DNA of 64,000 nt. Source: Antedon mediterranea. Lineage: Eukaryota > Echinodermata > Crinoidea > Comatulida > Antedonidae. The first letter of the stretch is position 1. Every line of letters begins with the position of its first letter. The DNA lies in assembly GCF_964355755.1 (NCBI RefSeq), contig NC_092679.1:19272932-19336931 (forward strand), written 5' to 3'. Position numbers and translations under genes: made by a program. The notes under the pieces are model-generated. The model searched no databases and was not told the origin of the DNA. It saw nothing but the letters and a program-made list of their open reading frames with translations. Shown here one piece after another: positions 32,312 through 44,300 of this stretch.

Positions 32312-35300
32312 ATGTCGTGTGTTTTGAATAAGTTAGGACAATTTCAAGACATTTTGGCAGTAAGTTCCTTCTTACTGAACTCTCCATCAAACTTGGAAGC
32401 GCAATCGGAACAAAAAACGTCTAATGAAAATGGTAAGTTTTGCAGTCCAAAATTTCACCCAGCTAGGCCGACGATATGTTATCCGTGTATACGTAGGTGT
32501 GGCAAAAGACAGGCTGATTCGGGCTTTTAAAGCATGCCACACTCCAGTTAAGTTTGTCTCAAATAGGGCTAGAAAATATTGTTGGTTTCTGGAACTTTTA
32601 TAATAGAATTATAGATATAATTGTATTGAAGTTAACAATAATGTCGGATGATATTTCAGACCAGCCTACACTGGGTTTATTTTGCTGGTAAATATAATAA
32701 ATAAATTATTTTTTTGAAACTATATTTATGAGTAGGACAGGTATGATCTTTTGTGATCTAGGCCTACAGTAGTCTTAGTTATTGATAATAATATTTTATT
32801 TACAGAAGGCTGGGATGAAGACTGGTCGTGGCCTGATGATGCCAATGAAGCTAAACAGCAGGTACTATTTAAAAAAAAACAATTTCCGAATCTTTATTTT
32901 CAAACAAATATAATTTCATCAATCAGTGATTGTTAATTTTTCTTATAAATTAAACACACACAGTTTAATTTATTTAATAAATATTCTAAGCACACAGCAA
33001 TCCACATTTCTAGTACATTGCACCATGTCATATGTATAGTAATTTCTATAATAATACAATAGTATTTTATTGATTACATTTATTTGTTTTAAGGAGGAGA
33101 GAGGTAGCAACAAAGATGAGAGTGTAACTAAGGATGCTTGGTTACCTGACTGCAGTGTAAGCCTTTCGCCAGCTAATGATTTGTTGGTTTTAGCATATGA
33201 CGAGAGAGTCGTCTTTCTTCAACGTAAGTTGACATACTGTATTAGTTCACTACAGTATCTGTCTCCAAAGGTAGATAAATACAGTAATATATTCTTTGAT
33301 TATTATTAATAATTGAATATTGTAAATACACAACATTATATAAGTGCCTTTATAAAGAAAGATAAAGACTCTTTGTACCTATAAATCTGTCACACTCTGA
33401 AAAAAAAGATGAGAAAAACAAAGTTAGAAATATTGAGTCATAATGACTTTCCTCGCTTTTTTATTTTTGGAGTTTGTTTCATATTATGATTTATCAAACT
33501 TATTAGTATACCCTCTGGTTTCTGTACAGAAAAATTAACAAAATATAAACAGATACCGTAGCTGAATTTGGAGAACATATAATTTATATATTTTACATTT
33601 TTTTCTGTAGAAAAATGGGACCCAGACGAAACTGAAGGGGCAGGTTGCAGGTACCATATCATATACAAAGGAATGCTAAACCAGGAGGAAGGGTAAGCTG
33701 TGTATTTATTTCAGCATCTTTCACAAATGTAAAATAATAGCAAATCACATGTTTTGTTTGGGTAGGTGTCGGCCATAAGAAAATCCAGATTTTCCATATC
33801 ATTTACAGGGAATGTATAACAAAAGTGCTATGCGTGCCGTTGGCATCTCAACAACGCAGTTCCCAAGGAAGACCAGACTGGACGTGTGTCATAGTTGGAT
33901 TTACATCAGGATATGTTAGAATGTACACTGAGAATGGCGCCCTCTTGTTGTCACAGTTGCTCCACGAGGATCCAGTCTTAAACCTAAAGTGTAGAACACA
34001 TGATGTTCCGCGCTATCCCGGAATTGCGGAACAAACGGAAGAGCTTTCCATTCTTTTTCCAACATCTTTAGTACTTGTCGATGGATTTAGCTTGTTTCAG
34101 TCTCTCCGAGCTTGCCGTAACCAATTAGCAAGAGGTAATAATATTATATATAAATGTTTGTTTATTTATTTATTAAAAATGACACATAAAAATAATTTTA
34201 TACTACTGTATGAAAACGATGACAAAAATATTTTGTTTAAATAATTTATTCTTAATAATATGGATTATAAGTTTCAGTGGCTACTGTACTTTAAAATATT
34301 AATGCTTTCTACAGCACATGCAAGTGGGACCGATGCCATTCAGCCTCCACCATTAGCATACAAGAAATGGGGGTTACTAAACCAGGATACAACTGAAGAT
34401 CAAGTTAGTTGTGGTAAGTTTTATAATAAAATAATAATAAAACCTCTATTAAGGGGACACCCTCGAGACCCAACAAATTGTCTCTTTAGTAGGGCTGTCC
34501 CTGAATAGAAGTTGCCTCTCGTTTGTTTTAAGGGAAAGTGTTCCCTTAATAGGGGTGACCTCAAGGAGAGGTTCTACTATATGAGGACTTTCAAGCTCAA
34601 CACCAGTGCCATACATTTGCAGCAAATAATATATAGTGTTCGTTTCTTGGGAGTGTCCCATGAATAGGGGTGTCACAAAGGAGGTGTACTAACTGTATTT
34701 TCTTTTATAGGTGTGATAACCCCATGTGCATTTGATCAGTTACACACAGCATCCATTCTTGGTGGATACTCTGCAGCCATTAAGTCCCATGCACCAGTTT
34801 GTTCAAGGTACCTGTCTGTCGGAACAAGCCCATTTGTTGGGGTGTTTGATGCCATTGAGGTGAGGGAACATATTCTATTTTATCATTCCAATTTTATACT
34901 CAGTGTTCAAAGATTCAGAAGATTCAAATTTTATTCTCATCCATTTCTGAAAATTCCATTGCTTGCATTAAAAATTAGAAAATAACTACGGTATTGAAAC
35001 TACATTACTATAAACATATTTGATATATATAAAAACAATAAAAAGCATTAACTATTTACAGTATATTTCACTTATAACTTTCATTATTTGTAATATTTGT
35101 TAAAAATTGTAATGTATTTTCTAATTAATCATTGGTCCCATCCTCATCATCTTTCCCATTATCATTATCATCAACATCATTCAATAACCATTGATATCAA
35201 GCCACTTTTTCCTCATTATCGTCATCTGGTGACACATCCAGACTCATATTTAACACAATAACTGTAATTTTATTTTTAGGGTAGCACTCAGCCCCTTATG

Positions 35301-38300
35301 TCAGATGTAGCTTTTGCAGTAGCAAGCAAACTCAAATCTGCCCTCATTTCAGCTGCCAGGTAAGTATATAGGTTGTAAGTTTGTCAATTGGAACACAAAC
35401 CTGAGACAGTTATTACATACGTGTGTGTTATTGTGTGACATGAATATATTTATGTGTAAGTCTTTCTTTTTTTTTTTCTAGTGGATGGTGGTTTCGCGGT
35501 AAGCAACCAGCAGAAGATTTGTCAGCTGGAAAACCAAAAGTAGAACCAGCCACGTCATTACCGATCCGGTAAACATTCTTTATAATCATTAGTTTATTTA
35601 ATTTATTTTATTTTTGATTCAAATTTGTTTGTGCATTATTTTATTTTTATTGTTACATGTTTATGTCTCATCATTTTGTGTTTTTGTGAGGGTTCCTAAT
35701 GATCAGCTTCGGTTGGATGGACCACCCTCGTAAAAATTTAATTTCTTAAATAGAAGGCTATTTGAGTAAAAATCTGTTATAGTAAAAATTAAAAAGATAA
35801 CATTTATATATAGCAATCATTCCATTTTCATTTCATATCTTTTTACTTTTACTGTTCTTCTCATATCTCTTTATCAATTATATCATTTTGCAGATTTAGT
35901 ATTCCTGACTTACGACGCAATGGTGACAGTATACATTTAGCTCCAACCAATAGATTAGCTGTTACAACTGATAGCTTTGGGCGTGTCATGTTGGTTGATG
36001 TCACTAGAGGAATTGTTGTTAGAATCTGGAAAGGTAAGAGCGCTATACTTTATATTCATGAGAATATTCAAAGAGACATTCTCAATCCTACTTCAGTTTT
36101 TACATGATGTACTGTAAATCTAACTAGGCTGGTAATTTGCAACTTATTACAATTTTCTTCCACAAATGGAACATGAAGTTTTAGATAAAATATTATTTAT
36201 TTTATAAATATTCTAGGTTATCGTGATGCCCAGTGCGGGTGGGTACAAGTTAAAGAAGACTTCCATAAAGAGAAGTCGGACCAGAACAAAGGTTTAAAGA
36301 AAAAGAATGCTACATTTCCTAGGCTTGCGTTGTTCTTGGTAATCTATGCACCACGGCGTGGGATCCTAGAAGTCTGGAACATCCAGCAGGGGCCTAGAGT
36401 GGCTGCTTTTAATGTGCCTAAATCTTGCAGGTTAGTCTTCAAACTTTTTGAAGAATTAAAACCTTAAATTTTAAGTAGTAACAAATATGAATAAAATGTG
36501 CATTATTATAAAATACTGTATTTCTCATAAATACACATACTGTATATTAATTTCTTACTTTTTCTGTCAAATTTATTTTAGACTCCTTGCTCCAGGCTAT
36601 GGTATTCTTGGGCTTAACCATTTAACAGTACAGGATTCCAGGAGGCAATATAAGCAACTTCAGTGTGTCTTGATGGAGCCTAGTGGTTTATTAAAAACAG
36701 TCTATGTCCCATTTCACTTAGCCCTTAGCGATAAGAACAGCAAGAAAGCTAGAGATATGCATCTTGTAAAGAAGCTATCCAGTTTACTGCATAACAGAAA
36801 TAATCTTAAAGGTACGGTGATTAAAACATAAACATTGATAATATAAGGAGCTTTCGATTTGTTACGACTGACGACCTAACTACCGTAGGTCAAGTCAATC
36901 GATGTGTTGTCGGTCATCATCTGGACCTAGAAACCATAAAAACTATGTTGAGGTGTGGAGCGAGAAAACATGTCCCAATATCCCTAACATGGCGTAGTTT
37001 GGTCGTCAGTTGTCAGTCCTAGCAAATCAAAAGCTTTCTAATAATCTGTGAAAGAACCATATATTTGTGGTCTAATGGTATGATACTTGCCCTTCAAGAA
37101 ACCCTTTTCATACAATTCCAACAATCGTTGATAACATGCTCCAATAAGCACTATTTGTAGAATGTAGTTTGTTTATATTGATATTTAGTACCTCATAGTA
37201 AATCATTGTTTCTTTCGATATTTTAATCATTTAGAACCTTTAGAGCAAGCTATAACACCAGTGCTATTGGATATTAAGATAGCATCTTACAAACAACAGG
37301 TATGCAAATGCATTTTGTACAATCAAGTCAACCTCTCCCTTTAAAGCTCTGTCTACACTATCAAACTAGTTTGACACAAAAGTGCGATGTGCCCAATAGT
37401 GTAGACAGAGCTTAAGATTATATACCGTAATAAATAAATAAACATTTGATGTTTCCATTCAGATTTGAAACTTTATTAAGTATACATGCATACTAATTCT
37501 ATTAGTAATTTTCTTCCTAATTTTTGTAGGGATTAAATAAAATCTTAGCCACAAAAAATGTGCCATCAATGGTACAACTGTACGCAATGGAATCTCTGGT
37601 TGCACAATTACGATCACAGGAGCCAAACTCGCTGGACTATGAGAGCCAGTGCCTGCTGCAGTTCTGCCTAGCTCAGAAATGTCTACTAAAGTCTTACAAT
37701 GGTATCTTGAAAATTAATAGTAGTGAAATGGCAGGAAAAATGGAGGAAGACATTAATATAGAGGTACAGTATGGTTTCTATAACTTCTCAATCATAATAC
37801 AGTATGCAAATTTGGAAATTATAAATGCCAAAGATAGGACATTAGGTTAAGTTCTGAATTTAATTTCTCCATCCTCCACTGATACAATGTGTTTTTCTAG
37901 ATAATGCTGTTTTGGATGGAATCTCTGTCTTCACTATCAATGTTTATGTGACAAACAAATGTGATGTGCCCGTACTGTATATGGACATGTTGATTTCATT
38001 CACTACTACCATTTTGCTCATCACACTTTTTTTTTGTTAAACAAGTTTGATAGTGACAGAGCTTTAGTAACAATGTGATTGTATTCAGTATGCTCATCTC
38101 ACACATAGGGGCAGCCATTTTTTTAAAAACCATATTTAATGAGGGTGATCCATCCAGCTATTGCTGATCATTAGGGACATATACTGTACACAAGATGCTC
38201 TACATAAACAAAGTCTTATTACAAGTCTTTGGGAGTGGAGTAATTTGGTCCTTAGAAAAAATCCTGACATGTGACGGGACTTGAACCCAGGACCCTTGGA

Positions 38301-41300
38301 GTGGTAGCCAAGCATCATAACCACCAAGCCACAACGCCATATTGAATGCAAGACTTTGGTTATCTTTATGTTCTGTAACTAAGAATGAACACACTGTAAT
38401 AATGAACTGCTACAGAGTGTTGATTTCTAGCAAACAGCAAAGACTTATTAAGAAATACTGTGGACATAACATTGGCTATTAGCTAGTTTTCTGAAGTTTA
38501 TCTTCCACCCCTCTTTCTACAGACCCTTTCAGATACATTGACAATGGATGAAGAAGAGATCAAACAATTTCAAGAACAAATCACACACTACCTTAAAGCC
38601 TGCTACACCACTAAAGTGCATTTTACAGACACTGAAGCCTTTATGGACACGTCACAGTTCTTGCAGTGCTTTGAGGTCAAAGTTGAACATAGTTTAGAGA
38701 GCCAGGAAGAGAAAGATGTTGACACGATGGTAGATAACCAGCCTCAGGCTGTCATTAAGATCAAAGAGAACCTTTCTGAAGATCTGCAATCAGAATTAGG
38801 TAAGATGGTGGATACCATTAATACTCCTGGGTCCAAAAGAAGCATACGCCAAGCATCTCAACTACCTCTCCTTTATTTATTTTTTTCAAGAACAAGTTTT
38901 ATGAGATAACCATTTATTCAATGGGCAATTGTTGAAATTGCTTTTCTCTTTTTGTTTCTAGGTGTATTTTTATTCAAAGCTTGTTTAACTGGGCAAAGTG
39001 ATGTACAAGATTTGTTTCCAATCATTGAGCAGCTTAGTGTTCCTATTAAAGACTTCTTGGTGAGTTTATATATGAACCACAACTATGTCATTCATTCATT
39101 TAGTTTCTGGTCCATAGTAAAATTACGTATAAACTAACTAAAAAATGACTAATTACATCTCAGGATGGTATTCCACCTGGAGAGCATCTTCGACTTATAA
39201 GACATTTTTGCTATAATCTACATTGTAATCTTCCTTAAGCTCTATCTACACTATCAAACTAGATTGAAAAAAAAAGTGTGGTGTTCCCAAATAAGGTATT
39301 AATATGCCCAAATATGGTAGTAATATGACATCATCATGTCTATATATGGGCACATTTTTTTGTCACAAAAAGTTTGATAGTGTAGACAGAGCTTAAGAAT
39401 TTTAACTGTAGCACTTTCTTATTGCAGCATTATTTAAATTTAGCTGTAGCAATCTCTCTTATTACTGCAGTATTTATTATATGATACTCATAATAATAAC
39501 ATATTGTGCATGATAATTACTGTAGGTAACCTCAAAATGATCTAATCTATTTATGTTTATCTTCAAAAAATAAACATTTAGTGACATCTTTAATAAATAA
39601 AAGGATTATTTTTTTAATGATGATAATATTTTTATTCAATTTTAATCGATTTCATAAAAGGACTGGATGAAGGCAAGTTTGTGCATCAAATTTTAATTGC
39701 TTTTTTTTCTTCAAGGCCTTTTTATGCTACTTCCATTTTTTAAAATTTATAATTTACATACTTTGTGATCAAATAGTATTTTATCAATTTCTTAAATATA
39801 AACTATAATTCTTATAATGAACCCTTGATTAAATTTTATTTTTATATCTCTGGTTGTGGGTTTTTTAAAAGATAGACTACCTCATTTCAACTTATTGCAA
39901 CATATCTTTCCATTTGTAGCTTTTAATGTATCAACAACCTGTGTTACAAAATAAATTAAATTCTACCTTTGCAGCATACCTGTGCATAAATGTCACTCAA
40001 TGTTTAAGTGTTGCCAACCTACGCAGGGCTATGATTAATGCATTTAATGCGGGAGAACAATTCCACTCATTTCAGCATTACATTAACAGCGTATGTAGGC
40101 CTATGTTGCATAAAGTATGTATGTAGCAAAGGTCAAAGTTTTTTTCAAAATTGACCTACATTGAACATGTTCAACTAGGTATGAAGCTCTGTGTACACTC
40201 TAAACTTGTTTGACAAAAAAAAAGATGTGCCCAAATATGGTAGTGATATGCTTAAATATAGTAGTCGTATGACATCATTATGTCCATATATGGGCATATC
40301 ACATAAAGTTTGATAGTGTAGACAGAGCTTAAGTGGAGAACACAAACTTATGGTGACCAGGTCTCTGCTTTTTTCTGTTTCTGCTAACTCAGTTAGTGGG
40401 TTCCCTTGGTCCTGTCTGTGCATTTGGACAATGAAAGAAATTAGCACAACATTTGTAGTGGTATAAACCATGCTTATTGGCAGCTTGAAATTATATAATG
40501 GGTTTAGAAGACATTTTGCACAATAATTATCAATTGACAGGCATACATAGCATATCAAACAATCACAGACCAATCTTAACGTTTTTTTTGTTTGGAAAAC
40601 CGTAACTTCCCCCAACCCATGCCAAAGTTAGGACCCTCTAAAATAATTTATTGTAAAGTAAACTCTTCTTCACAAACCACTTATTGCTAATTTCTCTTTT
40701 AAACTATTGTAATAATTTTAATAAATAATATTAAATAATAGAATAATATATATTATTATGTAGGTCAATACATTATCATATAATTGCCAACTCATATTTA
40801 CAGTATATGACTTCTCTATTACTTTTGTAAACAGGTTCTTTTGGTTAAGACATGGCTTGAACAGGAAGAGACCGTTCTTAAGAACCTGACATCATCCTGC
40901 CATCTTTACCAGTTCTTAACACTCTTTAGCGATGCCTCTAAAACATCTCGGAAGGATGACTTTAGTTCTTACATACAGCTGCAGGAAATCATCATGACCT
41001 CCAAACAAGTTGCAGCTGCTTTGGTCATGTCTGTTGTTATTAAGTCGGTACTTGGCATGTCGTCGCCGGAGGACTCTTCCACTCAGGTACAGGTCAAGCA
41101 TATTTTTAAATTGTTTATACAGTACAATCAGGGAGATGTAAAAACATAACTTCATCTCCCTGTTGATTCTAGGCTAGTTCCCTACTCCCTGGCTGGTAGT
41201 TCTAGGTTAGTTCCTTACTCCCTGGTGGTTCTAGGCTAGTTGCCTACTCCCTGGTGGTTCTAGGCTAGTTGCTTACTCCCTAGTGGTTCTAGGCTAGTTG

Positions 41301-44300
41301 CCTACTCCCTGGTGGTTCTAGGCTAGTTGCCTACTCCCTGGTGGTTCTAACTAATATCAAATACTCAATTTATATAGGAGATGGAAACAAGTGCTGCAGA
41401 GAGCTCTGTTGAGCCAGAATCCACAAACAATGCTGAATCAGCTGTTGAGATCACCCAAGAGTTGGACCATACCTGGGTTAATATACTAGGAACATCAGAA
41501 TCATGGCAGACAGTAGTCAACCAATTACATGATGTTACATCGCTATGCAGTTTGCTCTACACAAAACCACATCAGGTATGGTAAATCATAAAACCAGACA
41601 CTTGTGGGGCAAGTGGTTCTGATACTGCAAATTTGGTAACATTCCAATAAACTAATTCATTATGAAACACATCCTTAATATGGTTTTTGTGCTTAAAGAT
41701 GGCTAACTTTCTTTTTAGGAGGTTACTGCCAACATTGGAAGGGGTGACATGGTTGGCTGGACAGCAAGCCAGGATTATTCTGTAGGAATACAAACTCCAG
41801 AATCTCCTATTACACTCAAGACGTTGCTAAAAGGTGGAAGAGGTAATTAAAGATTTTAGACTTATTTTGACCACCATCCACATTTATACTTAATTAATTA
41901 TCTATAAAGAAATATTTTATATATTATTATTTGTGGAAAATCAATAAACAAACAAAAACAAAGTAAAAGATGTTCTGTTTTAATGAATGTTGCTATATTT
42001 TAGGCAAAGGAATATCCCTGAACCTCTATGCTTTACAATTATGTTTTCTTATACTTTTTAGATATTTTTGCCGAGTTGCTAGGCAAATGGGTGGTAAAAC
42101 ATGGTGTTTCACCTACGTATTTGTCCAATCACCACGCCTTTCAGAGATCATTCAGTACAGGCAGTGATGCAGAAACAGTTGCCATGGAGACAGATGCAAA
42201 TGATGATAAAGATGCAAATGATGATAAAGATGATGGACAAAATTGTCTTCAGAGTATGTTGTATTAATAAGTACTGTATTGTGTCTCTAACCAAACTGCA
42301 GGCAATTATGTGATGACATGATAGAGTGAATACCCAAGTTTAATTAATTTGTATGATACCTTTATTTTCTAATAGAATTGTTGGCAGACATTTTGAAGCG
42401 GCTGCCCCATAGTTTAGAACATGATACCATTCAAGCTCACTGTTGTTGGGAATATATTGTACAGTGGAATAAAGCCCCAGAGGTAGGTAAATGTAGATGT
42501 GGGAAAATGAGAGACCAAAATGTGTAGGCCTAGTGTACTTTTACTGTACAATACAGTGGAATAATAATCCAGATAGGCATAATTATGGTAACATAAGGAT
42601 GGGAAAGAAAGGAGAGAATTACTGTCACACTACAGTAAGTATGATCATAAGGAAGCATACTTATATAGAAATGAATATCATGAATATGATTATTTCTTAA
42701 CCTATATTATTTAAATTTACTAGTTCAGTCTCTTTTACTTGTTGTTTTAAGGCAACAGATATGTTGGCGCAAGGATTAGAACACCTCAAGATGTTACAAA
42801 ATGGAATTCTGAGACTAGGTAACCAATTTGTTAAAGCTCTGTCTACACTATCATTTTATCAAACTAGTTTGAAAAAAGTATGATGTGCCCAAATACGGTA
42901 GTGATATGGCCAAATATGGTAGTGATATGACATCATCATGTCAATATAATTATGGGCACATCATTTTTTTGTAACATAAAGTTTGATAGTGTTGTCACAT
43001 TTTTAGTACACATCTTTTGAGACACCCCTATTCAAGGGACACTTCCCTGTGAAGCAGAGGTAATTTCTGTTCCAAACACCATTAATTGCAACCCCTATTC
43101 AGGAGACACCCATATTTAAAAAAGACACTTTTTGGGTCCCAAAAATTGTCCCTTAAAAGAGGCTTTATAGATATAACACTGTTCATGTGTTCATTAAAGA
43201 CATTATTAATAGCTAAATATAGTTTTCATTATAACCAACACACATTCTATTTACAATTAGTTTGATAAAAAAAGTGTGATGTGCCCAAATACAGTAGTGA
43301 TATACCCAAATATGGTAGTTATATGACATCATAATGTCCATATATGGGTACATCACATTTCTTTGTCAAGTTTGATAATGTAGATAGATCTTAATAGTTG
43401 TCACATGCATGTGAATGTTCTTTTTTTTTTATAGGTGTGGCGACGCTAATGTGGAGCACGTTCCTTGCTAAGAGAGTGTCGGCTGGCGCTTACTTAATGG
43501 ATAAAGTTGGCAAGGCACCCAAAGATAGGCTTTGCAGGAAGGTATATCGTGTTTAGTTTCACTTTCTTCAGAAAAACATTTTAATAATTAAATTTAGGAT
43601 ATGTAAACACAATTTAAAGTTTAATATAGTCTCCTCCAACTTAAAAACAATTTTGTAAAATGTTATTGTTCAGTTATTTTTCATTCATTTAATATTTCAC
43701 TTTGTGTTTTGCTACTTTACATAACACCTTGAACAAACTTACTTAAGTCATACCAACCCAAATGTCATCAAATTTAAGGATTTTTTAATTAAAGCATTCA
43801 AATTTAGTATGAGTTTATGTGGAAGTTAGTTCTCTTACAGTAGCTAGCTTCTTATAATAATAATAATTAAAATTTCAGCCGAGAATTTAAACCTATATAC
43901 TTATTTGTCATTAAAATAAAATCATCTTTACAAAAAAAATGGCCGAAAAGTTTGTTCAATTGATACTGTACTCAAGCAAACATAACAAAGTAATTACATT
44001 TTTAATGTTGTTTTTATGTGCATATTTAGGAAATCGGACTAAGTGACAGCGCTTTTCAGAAGTTTATGGGGTCAGTTTGTGATCTGTTTGACATTATTCA
44101 GATGGTAAGTGCATTTCATAATTATATTATTATTTTTTAGCATAATTCTAATGTTTGACTCATGTGAAACTATCTTTTAATTAATTTTATGAGGAAAATT
44201 AAGTTTAAATACAATGAATACATATTTCTTAACAGTTTTGAACTACCTTATATATGTACAGTTCTATTCATAAAACACAGCATTGTGTACTGTATCTGTA

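Noticed and set aside
37070-37135. tRNA-like GTGGTCTAATGGTATGATAC
   Set aside because: Head fragment only; the B box is not recognisable, so at most a SINE scrap.
38230-38345. Functional tRNA gene on the minus strand
   Set aside because: A- and B-box-like motifs are present but stems are imperfect, and the sequence continues into a SINE body and tail.
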